Positions 1-7,469 are shown, numbered from the stretch's first letter. The stretch is DNA of 37,296 nt from Palsa-892 sp035556215 (GCA_035556215.1 DATMFI010000002.1:1-37296), one strand, 5' to 3'. Made by a program: numbers and translations. The notes: generated by a model not told the origin, from the letters alone.

Positions 1-249
1 ATAGGATTATATTCATTCTGTCCTCTCCCGCGAGGGGTGCGTCTGCAGGCGTGCTTGCGTATGGGAGGGGAACGGTGGCTGGTTGTCGTTCGCAAGCGAT
101 GATCGGCGGCCCAAGCTGCGTGTTCCCGGCGAAGATGGCTCTTCGCCACGGACGCCGGTGACATCGATCTGGGGACTCATCCGGGCCGTCGGTCGATGTT
201 GAGCGTCGAAAGCGGTGGTTAGCAAAGTAACACCACCGGGGGCCACGCA
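1..249 (+). other. 5' flank of structured repeat element, copy 1
   Basis: No credible gene is seen here; open frames are compositionally poor and run across hairpins. The stretch is rich in potential RNA helices. A perfect 8-bp stem pairs 128-135 with 140-147 around a TGGC tetraloop, and a 7-bp stem pairs 213-219 with 232-238. These lie directly upstream of the conserved core at 250-391, so the element may begin further left, possibly outside the window. The matching part of copy 2 lies beyond the right edge, so comparison cannot show whether this flank belongs to the repeat. That it does is an inference. Confidence 0.45.
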
Positions 250-455
250 GAGCAAGCCTAGAAACACCGTGCGCGGGGCGTCGGTTACGAGCCGGCGACT
301 GCGGTGAGTACATATTCTGATGTGCTTCTTCTCAACCCGCACATCAGGCCGTGGAGACCGGCAAGTCTCCGGCGTCCCGCGCCGCCCTCATTTGGAAGGG
401 CGCGAATGGGGTAAACCCCAAGCGCGCTATTTCATGAGCGAGCGGAAGCTGACGA
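250..455 (+). ncRNA. Putative structured RNA / repeat element, copy 1
   Basis: This matches 37125-37296 in inverted orientation. From 250 to 391 the copies differ at one base (278) plus the hairpin at 317-347. A 10-bp closing stem pairs 271-280 with 373-382. Inside it lie a small hairpin (282-286 with 290-294), a 9-bp hairpin (317-325 with 339-347, 13-nt loop) and a perfect 6-bp hairpin (353-358 with 365-370). The middle hairpin differs between copies by compensatory changes. Position 278 is G here and A in copy 2, giving G-U or A-U with 375, which favours the plus strand as the RNA. Downstream is a further stem-loop (400-404 with 423-427, 407-411 with 416-420) that copy 2 lacks. Similarity resumes at 433-455. 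No transposase or known Rfam family is recognised, so function is unknown. Confidence 0.7.
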
Positions 456-588
456 AGCCTCGGCGCAAAAAAGCGATCGCGAGAACGATAACCCATGCCC
501 GAAATCAACCTCACCCTGCGGAGCCCTCGCGCGGTAACGATGGCGGCTGCCGATTGATTGCGGACGGTCGAGCCCATACGCTGCCCGC
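456..588. other. Gene-free leader before glk
   Basis: Between the end of recognisable repeat similarity and the glucokinase-like start codon I see no reading frame with protein-like composition, no good sigma-70 promoter and no Shine-Dalgarno sequence close to position 589. An 8-bp palindrome GCGATCGC is present near 474. The stretch could be a remnant of the repeat element or the glk promoter region. Confidence 0.4.
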
Positions 589-1518
589 ATGAAAAAGCCC
601 GGGCTGGTCGCCGATATCGGCGCTTCCACTATCCGGATCGCACTCGCGCGCCCGAACGGCGCGCTCGGCGCCGTGCGCTCCTATCCGCTGCGCCCCGACG
701 AGAACCCCGAACTGCACCTTGCCGCGGCGCTTGCGGCGGCCAAGCCGCGCCCGGATGCCGCCGTGCTCGCCGTCGCCGCGCCCGTCGATGGCGATCAGGT
801 GACGATGACCAATTTCAACTGGTCGTTCTCGCAAAAGACGCTGGCGCGTTCGCTGCGGTTGAAGCGGCTGACGGTGGTGAACGATTTCGTCGCCGTCGCC
901 CATGCGCTGCCGGCATTCCGGCCGGCCGATCTCGTTTCGATTCCGGGCGGGCACAATAACGCCAGGGGCAATTTCCTGGCCTGCGGCCCCGGCAGCGGTT
1001 TCGGTGTCGCGGCGCTCATTCCGGCGAAGCGGCCGATCGCGATCGCCAGCGAAGCGGGCCACACGCGGCTCGGCGCTTCGACCTCGGACGCCGCGCGGGT
1101 CGTCGCGCATCTCGTGAAGGAGCTCGGCACGGTCGTCACCGAGCATGTCCTGTCCGGCCCCGGCCTCGTGCGGCTTCATCGTATCCTGACCGGTAAGCAC
1201 GAGAGCGCCGAGGAAATCGCGAGCGCCGCGCGCAAGGGCCGCGCCGACGCCAAAGCCACCACCGACATGTTCCTGCGCTGGTTCGGCCGCGTCGCGGGCG
1301 ATCTCGCGCTCACCTTCGATGCGCGCGGCGGCGTTTATCTCGCGGGCGGCGTGTCGCGCTCGCTCGCGCCGCTCGTCGCCAATTCGCATTTTCGCGAGAC
1401 GTTCGAGAACCATCCGCCTTACGGCACGCGGCTCGCCGCGATCCCGGTGCATGTCGTGGTGCATCCGGCGCCGGGGCTGCTGGGAGCCGCCGTGCTCGCG
1501 AAGCGATTGATGCGCTAA
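589..1518 (+). CDS. glk: Glucokinase-like protein (Glk family)
   Basis: The 309-residue protein fits bacterial glucokinase, which phosphorylates glucose to glucose-6-phosphate with ATP in the cytoplasm. Family landmarks are VNDFVAVAHALP (candidate catalytic Asp99), GPGSGFGVA, SEAGH, the TEHVLSGPGL block and a late VYLAGGVS segment. The Glu and His residues expected to bind sugar are kept. The N-terminal phosphate motif, normally DxGGTNxR, reads DIGASTIR at residues 9-16, with Gly to Ala, Thr to Ser and Asn to Thr. That is unusual and could alter ATP handling or substrate. No clear ribosome site precedes the ATG. The stop overlaps the convergent macro-domain gene by 4 bases. A different sugar or polyphosphate specificity cannot be excluded. 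Confidence 0.85.
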   Translation: MKKPGLVADIGASTIRIALARPNGALGAVRSYPLRPDENPELHLAAALAAAKPRPDAAVLAVAAPVDGDQVTMTNFNWSFSQKTLARSLRLKRLTVVNDFVAVAHALPAFRPADLVSIPGGHNNARGNFLACGPGSGFGVAALIPAKRPIAIASEAGHTRLGASTSDAARVVAHLVKELGTVVTEHVLSGPGLVRLHRILTGKHESAEEIASAARKGRADAKATTDMFLRWFGRVAGDLALTFDARGGVYLAGGVSRSLAPLVANSHFRETFENHPPYGTRLAAIPVHVVVHPAPGLLGAAVLAKRLMR

Positions 1519-2069
1519 AAATATTTTTGAAACGCCGCCGTGTGATGCGCCGCGGATTCTTCCGAGAAACAGCAAAAGACAATGTGCCCGACGGCGTCCC
1601 CGGCTTCGACGGCGCGCATGATGGTGCCGACGGCAATAGCGGCGGCGTGATCGGCGGGAAAGCGATAGACGCCGGTCGAGATCGCGGGATAGGCGATCGA
1701 GTGCAATTTGGCGGCGCGCGCGAGCGCCAGCGAATTCCTGTAGCAGCCGGCGAGCAATTCCTCCTCGCGCTCGGTGCCGCCGCGCCACACCGGGCCGACG
1801 GCGTGAATGACGTGGCGCGCGGGCAGGCGATAGCCGCCGGTGATCTTGGCGTCTCCCGTGGCGCAGCCGCCGAGCGTCCTGCATTCGGCGAGCAAATCCG
1901 GCCCCGCCGCGCGATGGATCGCGCCATCGACGCCGCCGCCGCCGAGCAGCGAAGTGTTGGCGGCATTCACGATGGCATCGACGCCGAGCTTGGTGATGTC
2001 GCCAATGGCGATCGCGAGGCGCGCGCCATGCGCCTGTTTCTCAAGTACCGTGCGCGGGCCTGAGACCAT
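1515..2069 (-). CDS. Macro-domain protein, probable O-acetyl-ADP-ribose deacetylase
   Basis: This 184-residue single-domain protein carries the hallmarks of MacroD/YmdB-type macro domains. They are GDIT near residue 23, then VDAIVNAANTSLLGGGGVDGAIH holding the ADP-ribose-binding Asn and the glycine-rich loop, and AISTGVYRFP in the second ligand loop. Members of this family hydrolyse O-acetyl-ADP-ribose and remove mono-ADP-ribose from proteins; in Escherichia coli YmdB also affects RNase III. Length is normal for a free macro domain. It is convergent with glk and lies 42 bases downstream of the patatin gene on the same strand, so it may be co-transcribed with it. The choice among macro-domain subfamilies is inference. 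Confidence 0.9.
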   Translation of the reverse strand: MVSGPRTVLEKQAHGARLAIAIGDITKLGVDAIVNAANTSLLGGGGVDGAIHRAAGPDLLAECRTLGGCATGDAKITGGYRLPARHVIHAVGPVWRGGTEREEELLAGCYRNSLALARAAKLHSIAYPAISTGVYRFPADHAAAIAVGTIMRAVEAGDAVGHIVFCCFSEESAAHHTAAFQKYF

Positions 2070-2111
2070 GACCCCGATCTAACGATGTTTCGGGGCGCTA
2101 GCCAAGCCGTC

Positions 2112-3131
2112 TCAGCCAAGCTGCTTGCGGATATCGAGGGTGCTGCGTTTGCCGAGCGCGGCATAATGCTGTTTGAGAAAAAGCTCCGCCGCCGCCCGGC
2201 CGATATCGCGCAATTCCAGAAAGAACGGCCACTCGACGTTGAACTTCGAGCTCGAGGTGAATTTGCTCATCGGCTCGCCGGCCGAGATGCGGTGCAGCAG
2301 CATCTTGCGATAGCCGGCCTTGCGGGCGAGGCGGCGGAAGAAGGTGTTGTTCACCAGCTTGCCGACGAAGCCGATGGCGCGAAATTCCGAGAGCAGCGAA
2401 GCGTTGAACGTGATTTCGTTGATGCGATTGAGAATCTCGCGCGCGGTTTGCGGCGTCTCCTCGCGCTCGACCGGATTGGTCTGCACCAGCACGATGTCGT
2501 CCGACTTGCTGGAGCGGAAGAACGGAAAGAGCGGCGGGTTGCCGACATAGCCGCCGTCCCAATAAGGCGTGCCGCCGATCTCGACCGCCTTGAACATGAA
2601 AGGAAGACAGGCCGAGGCCATCACGACGTCCGGCGTGATTTCGTTCTGGCTGAAGATGCGCACCTTGCCGGTGCGGACATTCGTCGCGGAGATGAACAGC
2701 TTGAGTTTCTTGTTGGCGCGCACCGCGTCGAAATCGACTTCGCTCTCCAGAATCTCGCGCAGCGGATTGATGTTGAACGGATTGATGTCATAGGGCGAGA
2801 CGAAGCGGCTCGCGACATCGAGCGCGAGGAACATCGGATTGTTGTCGAGCGACCAGTTGCCCATCAAGCGGTCCATGATGCCGCGCTGAAGCGGGCTCAA
2901 GCGGCCGTCATGCGAAACCGCGCGCCAGAATTTCTGCAACGCTTCGCGCGCGCCGTCGCGTCCGCCCTTGTGATAGCCGCTCGCGAAGGCGACGGCGTTC
3001 ATCGCGCCCGCGCTGGTGCCGGAGAGGCTGTCGAAGGCCAGCCGCTTGTCCTCGAGAAGGCGGTCGAGCACGCCCCAGGTGAAGGCGCCGTGGGCGCCGC
3101 CGCCCTGCAAGGCGAGATTGATGGCTTTCAA
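2112..3131 (-). CDS. Patatin-like phospholipase family protein
   Basis: A patatin-type lipid acyl hydrolase using a Ser-Asp dyad. Visible motifs, numbered from the start chosen here, are the oxyanion loop GGGAHG (residues 10-15), the nucleophile elbow GTSAG (Ser40) and the catalytic DGGY near residue 190. I chose the TTG at 3131 because a strong ribosome site (GGGAGGAG) sits a few bases before it and the protein then opens with KAINLALQGGGAHG. An ATG at 3152 would place that site inside the coding region. No signal peptide is seen, so it is probably cytoplasmic or membrane-peripheral. The substrate (phospholipid, other ester or polyhydroxybutyrate) cannot be read from the sequence. It is divergent from zur. 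Confidence 0.88.
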   Translation of the reverse strand: MKAINLALQGGGAHGAFTWGVLDRLLEDKRLAFDSLSGTSAGAMNAVAFASGYHKGGRDGAREALQKFWRAVSHDGRLSPLQRGIMDRLMGNWSLDNNPMFLALDVASRFVSPYDINPFNINPLREILESEVDFDAVRANKKLKLFISATNVRTGKVRIFSQNEITPDVVMASACLPFMFKAVEIGGTPYWDGGYVGNPPLFPFFRSSKSDDIVLVQTNPVEREETPQTAREILNRINEITFNASLLSEFRAIGFVGKLVNNTFFRRLARKAGYRKMLLHRISAGEPMSKFTSSSKFNVEWPFFLELRDIGRAAAELFLKQHYAALGKRSTLDIRKQLG

Positions 3132-3213
3132 GGCACTCCTCCCGAAAGGCATTGCGCGAGAAGATATGGCGATAGATAGAGAGCCGGTGGCGGAGCCCGC
3201 CCGCCCGTCATAT

Positions 3214-3235
3214 ATATTGTGCGACGCGGCAATAT
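3214..3235. promoter_or_regulatory. Inverted repeat upstream of zur
   Basis: A perfect dyad ATATTG-N10-CAATAT lies 38 bases before the zur start, in the AT-rich gap between the divergent patatin gene and zur. Fur-family regulators bind AT-rich dyads and often autoregulate, so this may be an operator. It does not match the usual alphaproteobacterial Zur box that I know, so the assignment is tentative. Confidence 0.35.
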
Positions 3236-3273
3236 GTTACGAGGCGTTGGGGCAGGCGGCAAACGGCGATATT

Positions 3274-3777
3274 ATGTCACAAATGCATTCCGGCTTTCCG
3301 CACCCCGATCATGATCACGGCAGCTGCGTGAGCGAAACGCTCGCGCGCGCCGAAGAAGCCTGCGATGCGCGCGGTTTGCGGCTGACGCCGCTCAGGCGCC
3401 GGGTGCTCGAAATTTTGGCACAGAGCCATTCGCCGCTCGGCGCCTATGACATCGTCGAGAAACTCAAGAAGGCGAAGGAATCTTCGCCGGCGATGTCGGT
3501 CTATCGCGCGCTCGATTTTCTGACCGGCGAAGGACTCGCGCACCGCATCGAAAGCAAGAATGCCTTTCTCGCCTGCACCGGCGGCCATGAAGGCGACGAT
3601 ATCGTGCTGTTCATGCTGTGCGAGCGTTGCGGCACGGTCGCCGAGATCAATTCGTCGGCCTTGGGGCGGGATCTTGCGCAGGCGGCGAAGGCTGCGCATT
3701 TCACCCCGAAGGTGCCGGTGCTCGAAGTCTCCGGCCTGTGCGGACGCTGCTTTGATCGCGGCGCGCGGCGCAAATAA
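3274..3777 (+). CDS. zur: Fur-family transcriptional regulator, Zur type
   Basis: The 167-residue protein has a winged-helix DNA-binding half and a metal-binding dimerisation half. VYRALDFLTGEGLAHRIESKNAF matches the Zur branch of the Fur family. Two CxxC pairs, LCERC and LCGRC, would hold the structural zinc, and the N-terminus is rich in His and Asp. Zur represses zinc uptake genes when zinc is sufficient. The ATG at 3274 gives a normal family length; the open frame continues upstream into the divergent patatin gene, so a longer start is unlikely. The gene ends 14 bases before ispG and may be co-transcribed with it. No znuABC genes are present in the window. Confidence 0.87.
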   Translation: MSQMHSGFPHPDHDHGSCVSETLARAEEACDARGLRLTPLRRRVLEILAQSHSPLGAYDIVEKLKKAKESSPAMSVYRALDFLTGEGLAHRIESKNAFLACTGGHEGDDIVLFMLCERCGTVAEINSSALGRDLAQAAKAAHFTPKVPVLEVSGLCGRCFDRGARRK

Positions 3778-3791
3778 AAGAAAGCTGACGG

Positions 3792-5063
3792 ATGAGCGAT
3801 CTCGTACCTTTCGAACTGACCGATGCGGCGGCCGCGAAGCGCAAGCGCTCGGTCGCCGTCGATGTCGGCGGCATTATCGTCGGCGGCGGCGCGCCGATCG
3901 TCGTGCAGTCGATGACCAATACCGACACCGCCGATGTGGAATCGACGGCGCGGCAGGTGGCGGCGCTTGCACATGCGGGCTCCGAACTCGTGCGCATCAC
4001 CGTCGATCGCACGGAAGCCGCGGCGGCGGTGCCGAAGATCAAGGAGCGGCTGGCGCAGCTTGGCGTCGAAGTGCCGCTCGTCGGCGACTTTCATTATATC
4101 GGCCACAAACTCCTGGGCGAGCATCCGGCCTGCGCCGAAGCGCTCGCCAAATATCGCATCAATCCCGGCAATGTCGGCTTTCGCGAAAAGCGCGACCGGC
4201 AGTTCTCCGAGATCATCGAGATCGCGCTGAAACACAATAAGCCGGTGCGCATCGGCGCCAACTGGGGCTCGCTCGATCAGGAGCTGCTGACGCATCTCAT
4301 GGACGAGAATGCGAAATCGAAAACGCCGGTCGAGGCGCGCGCGGTGACGCGCGAGGCGCTGGTGCGCTCGGCGATCCTGTCGGCGGCGCGCGCCGAAGAA
4401 CTCGGCATGCGCCGCGACAAAATTATCCTGTCGGCGAAAGTCTCGGCGGTGCAGGACCTGATCTCGGTCTATCGCGAAATGGCGCGACGCGGCGATTACG
4501 CGCTGCATCTCGGTCTCACCGAAGCCGGCATGGGCTCGAAAGGTATCGTCGCGTCGTCCGCCGCGATGGGCGTGCTGTTGCAGGACGGCATCGGCGATAC
4601 GATCCGCGTGTCGCTGACGCCCGAGCCGAACGGCGACCGCACGCGTGAAGTCACCGTCGCGCAGGAACTCCTGCAGACCATGGGGCTGCGCACCTTCGTG
4701 CCGCTCGTCGCGGCCTGCCCCGGCTGCGGGCGCACGACCTCGACGGTGTTTCAGGAACTCGCCTTCGATGTGCAGTCGTATATCCGCGAGCGGATGCCCG
4801 AATGGAAGAAGCAGTATCCCGGCGTCGAGACGCTGAACGTCGCGGTGATGGGCTGCATCGTCAACGGGCCCGGCGAATCGAAGCACGCCGATATCGGCAT
4901 CTCGCTGCCCGGCACCGGCGAAGCGCCGACCGCGCCGGTCTTCATCGACGGCAAGAAAGTTGCGACGTTGCGCGGCGCAACGCTTGCCGCCGACTTCAAG
5001 GCGATGGTCGAAGACTACATCGTGCGCCGCTGGGGCGTCGCGCGCCCGGACGCTGCCGAGTAG
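3792..5063 (+). CDS. ispG: 4-hydroxy-3-methylbut-2-enyl diphosphate synthase (IspG/GcpE)
   Basis: This 423-residue enzyme catalyses the penultimate step of the methylerythritol phosphate isoprenoid pathway, reducing MEcPP to HMBPP with a 4Fe-4S cluster. The cluster ligands are visible as Cys309 and Cys312 in CPGCGRTT and Cys355 in MGCIVNGPGE, followed by Glu362. The N-terminal barrel contains the typical VQSMTNTDT and GDFHY segments. Length is normal for the alphaproteobacterial form. It follows zur by 14 bases. Its stop codon is directly adjacent to the stop of the convergent DUF1345 gene. ispA nearby acts later in the same pathway. Confidence 0.97.
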   Translation: MSDLVPFELTDAAAAKRKRSVAVDVGGIIVGGGAPIVVQSMTNTDTADVESTARQVAALAHAGSELVRITVDRTEAAAAVPKIKERLAQLGVEVPLVGDFHYIGHKLLGEHPACAEALAKYRINPGNVGFREKRDRQFSEIIEIALKHNKPVRIGANWGSLDQELLTHLMDENAKSKTPVEARAVTREALVRSAILSAARAEELGMRRDKIILSAKVSAVQDLISVYREMARRGDYALHLGLTEAGMGSKGIVASSAAMGVLLQDGIGDTIRVSLTPEPNGDRTREVTVAQELLQTMGLRTFVPLVAACPGCGRTTSTVFQELAFDVQSYIRERMPEWKKQYPGVETLNVAVMGCIVNGPGESKHADIGISLPGTGEAPTAPVFIDGKKVATLRGATLAADFKAMVEDYIVRRWGVARPDAAE

Positions 5064-5747
5064 TTACTGCAACAGTTGCGCGGCGAGGTTGACGGTGAGC
5101 GCGATCACCGCCGTCGTGAACACGAACGACACCAATCCGTGAACGATGACGAGGCGGCGCATGCGGCGCGATTCGACCGCCGTGTCGGAGGTCTGCGCCG
5201 TCATTCCCACGGTGAGCGAGAAATAGAGAAAGTCCCAATAGTCGGGCAGCTCGTCGCCGGCGAATTTCAGGCCGCCGCGCGGCTTGCCGCGCTTGCCCTT
5301 GAGTTCGGCGTGATACTCGTGGGCGTAATAGATCGTGAAGATGATGTGCACGAAGACCCAGGAGTTGATCACCGTCACGAAGGTGAGCGCGAGCCGGATG
5401 GCGCGCGTCGCGCCGTGCAGTTCGCGGGCCGAGAAGATGCCGAGCGCAATCGCGATCAGGATCATCGCCGCCGCCATGATGACCAGCGTGAGCACGGTGA
5501 AGCGGCCTTCGGCCTCGGCGATCGAACGGTCGCGAATTTTCGCCGCTGCCGTCCGCGCCATCATGGCGAGGATCAGCACGATGAACAGCAGCACGCCGGC
5601 GTTCCAGCCCAGAAGCGCATGGGTGATGAAGTCGTCGGCGGGAATGAAGAGAGCGGCGGCAAGTCCGAACAGCGCCGCGACCATCATGCGCGGCCGCGCC
5701 CGCAGGCTGCGATAGGCAATGTGCAGCGGGTGGTTCGATCGCGCCAT
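5064..5747 (-). CDS. DUF1345 family membrane protein
   Basis: A 227-residue integral membrane protein with about five hydrophobic segments. The family signature is the cytosolic-to-membrane stretch PDYWDFLYFSLTVGMTAQTSD near residues 168-188. DUF1345 proteins are common in proteobacteria; their function is not known to me. The short P-x-YFS-T-GM-Q-SD stretch is loosely reminiscent of ion-channel pore helices, but that is only a resemblance. It starts 8 bases after the ispA stop on the same strand, so the two probably share a transcript. Confidence 0.85.
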   Translation of the reverse strand: MARSNHPLHIAYRSLRARPRMMVAALFGLAAALFIPADDFITHALLGWNAGVLLFIVLILAMMARTAAAKIRDRSIAEAEGRFTVLTLVIMAAAMILIAIALGIFSARELHGATRAIRLALTFVTVINSWVFVHIIFTIYYAHEYHAELKGKRGKPRGGLKFAGDELPDYWDFLYFSLTVGMTAQTSDTAVESRRMRRLVIVHGLVSFVFTTAVIALTVNLAAQLLQ

Positions 5748-5755
5748 GATGGCTC

Positions 5756-6700
5756 TCAGCGGTTGCGGGTGGCGAGAAATCTTACGGCGGCAACGAGCAT
5801 CGCGGCTCTGGCGCCAAAGGGCAGCAGCGCGGCTTCGGCATCCGCGACGAGGCTCGCGAGCCGCTCGCGCGCTTGCGCTATGCCGAGCGCGCCAACCAGC
5901 GTCGCCTTGCCGGCGGCGGCGTCCTTGCCGGTGCGCTTGCCGACGGTCGCGGCATCGCCTTCGGCGTCGATGAGGTCGTCGCTGAGCTGAAACGCGAGCC
6001 CGAAGCAGCGCGCGTAATCGAGCAGCGCCTTGCGTGCGGTGGCATCGGCCCCGCCGAGAATCGCACCCGCCTCGCAGGCGGCGGCAAGCAGCGCGCCGGT
6101 CTTCATCGCCTGCAGCCGTTCGATGTCGCCGGTCTTGAGGGTAAGCGGCTTGCGGTCCGCCGCGAAACGCCCTTCGGCCTCGAGGTCGAGCATCTGGCCG
6201 CCGGCCATGCCGCCGAGGCCGCTTGCGCGCGCGAGCAGAAGAACGAGCGCGGAGCGGATCGCCGGATCGCGATGCGTCGTCTCGCGCGCCAGAATGTCGA
6301 AAGCAAATGTCAGCAGCGAGTCGCCGGCAAGGATGGCGGTCGCTTCGTCGAAGGCGCGATGCAGCGACGGCTGGCCGCGCCTGAGATCGTCGTCGTCCAT
6401 CGCCGGGAGATCGTCATGCACGAGCGAATAGCAATGCACGCATTCGAGCGCGCAGGCCGCGGGCAACGCCGCCGCTTCGGCCACATCAAAGAGCGCAGCG
6501 CTCTCGACCAGCAGGAAGGGGCGCAGCCGCTTGCCGCCGGTGCCGGCATGGCGCATCGCGCGCAGAAGCCGCTGGGGCCGGAAGATTTCGCCGGGTGCGG
6601 CATCATCCGCGAGCAGCGCTTTCATCGCCGCTTCGGTGGCGGCGGACACCGCATCGAGGCGGCGGGTGAAGGTTTGCTCGGCCTGTGTGTTCAAGATCAA
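5756..6700 (-). CDS. ispA: Polyprenyl synthetase, probable farnesyl diphosphate synthase
   Basis: The 314-residue protein is a trans-prenyl diphosphate synthase that condenses isopentenyl diphosphate with allylic diphosphates. GGKRLRPFL (residues 55-63) is the diphosphate-binding segment. The first aspartate-rich motif is DDLPAMDDDDLRRG with Asp96, Asp97 and Asp102, and the second is DDLID near residue 237. The residues just before the first motif (CYSLVH) and the two-residue insertion within it are typical of short-chain bacterial farnesyl synthases. Geranylgeranyl synthase is an alternative. It is divergent from mtgA across about 91 bases and is followed closely by the DUF1345 gene. Confidence 0.9.
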   Translation of the reverse strand: MILNTQAEQTFTRRLDAVSAATEAAMKALLADDAAPGEIFRPQRLLRAMRHAGTGGKRLRPFLLVESAALFDVAEAAALPAACALECVHCYSLVHDDLPAMDDDDLRRGQPSLHRAFDEATAILAGDSLLTFAFDILARETTHRDPAIRSALVLLLARASGLGGMAGGQMLDLEAEGRFAADRKPLTLKTGDIERLQAMKTGALLAAACEAGAILGGADATARKALLDYARCFGLAFQLSDDLIDAEGDAATVGKRTGKDAAAGKATLVGALGIAQARERLASLVADAEAALLPFGARAAMLVAAVRFLATRNR

Positions 6701-6791
6701 CGGGCTTTGCCCCGGACATGAGAGGAGGTCAAGCCGGTCCGTTTGTGACGCCCCGCGTCCATGCTATGCGAAATGCGCAAGGGGAGGGCGG

Positions 6792-7469
6792 ATGATCGGC
6801 AGCATCATCAGGATCGGCTTGAGAATTGCGCTTGTCCTCGTGCTCGCCGTGCTTTTGCTCGTGCCGCTCTATGCTTATGTGCCGCCGGTCTCGACGGTCA
6901 TGCTGGGACGCTGGCTGACCGGCAAGCCGGTGACGCGGACCTGGAAACCGCTCGAACAGATCTCGCCCAATCTGGTGCGCGCCGTGATCGCGGCGGAAGA
7001 CGCGCGGTTTTGTTCGCATGCGGGCGTCGATTGGGTCGAGGTCGGCCACGCGCTGGAAGACGCGGACGACACCGACAGCCTGCGCGGCGCTTCGACGATC
7101 GCGATGCAGACGGCGAAGAACCTGTTTCTGTGGCCGGGCCGGCAATTCATCCGCAAGGGGCTGGAAGTGCCGCTCGCTTATTATCTGAACCTGATGTGGA
7201 CCAAGCGGCGGCTGATCGAGGTCTATCTCAATGTCGCCGAATGGGGCCCGAACGGCGAATTCGGGGCCGAAGCCGGGGCGCGGCGGGCCTTCCGCAAGAG
7301 CGCGGCGAGCCTGCTGCCGTCGGAAGCGGCGCTGCTTGCGGCCGTCCTGCCCAATCCGAAGCTGCGGAACGCCGCCCGGCCGGGGCCGGGCCTGATACGG
7401 GCCTCGGTTCGCTACCGGCGGCTCGCGGCCGCGGCGGGCTCGCCGATTACGGCCTGTCTGGCGCGCTAA
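6792..7469 (+). CDS. mtgA: Monofunctional biosynthetic peptidoglycan transglycosylase
   Basis: The 225-residue protein has one N-terminal membrane anchor (about residues 7-30) and a single GT51 transglycosylase domain, with no penicillin-binding domain. The catalytic region AAEDARFCSHAGVDW includes Glu69. The second family motif RGASTIAMQTAKNLFLW follows, and LNVAEWGPNGEFG carries the second conserved Glu. It polymerises lipid II into glycan strands at the outer face of the inner membrane. The ATG at 6792 is preceded by GGGGAGGGCG, a strong ribosome site, which decides the start over upstream in-frame codons. Confidence 0.95.
   Translation: MIGSIIRIGLRIALVLVLAVLLLVPLYAYVPPVSTVMLGRWLTGKPVTRTWKPLEQISPNLVRAVIAAEDARFCSHAGVDWVEVGHALEDADDTDSLRGASTIAMQTAKNLFLWPGRQFIRKGLEVPLAYYLNLMWTKRRLIEVYLNVAEWGPNGEFGAEAGARRAFRKSAASLLPSEAALLAAVLPNPKLRNAARPGPGLIRASVRYRRLAAAAGSPITACLAR

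Noticed and set aside
13..342. A 109-residue minus-strand open frame and a 90-residue plus-strand frame (320-592) across the left repeat element.
   Set aside because: Both run through perfect RNA hairpins, and in copy 2 the hairpin changes length by odd numbers of bases, which would break the frame. Composition is Arg/Pro/Ser-rich and not protein-like. They are best read as artefacts of the RNA element.
1..455. The repeat element as an insertion sequence or MITE.
   Set aside because: No transposase frame, terminal inverted repeats or target duplication can be seen, and the compensated stem changes indicate an RNA role. A MITE remains possible if other copies show conserved termini.
511..1884. 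A 457-residue open frame on the minus strand over glk and the macro-domain gene.
   Set aside because: Arg-rich shadow of glk in a GC-rich genome; glk and the macro gene have clear family motifs in other frames.
2072..2095. A terminator hairpin CCCCGA/TCGGGG between the patatin and macro-domain genes.
   Set aside because: Only 6 bp with a 12-nt loop and no U-tract on either strand; too weak to call.
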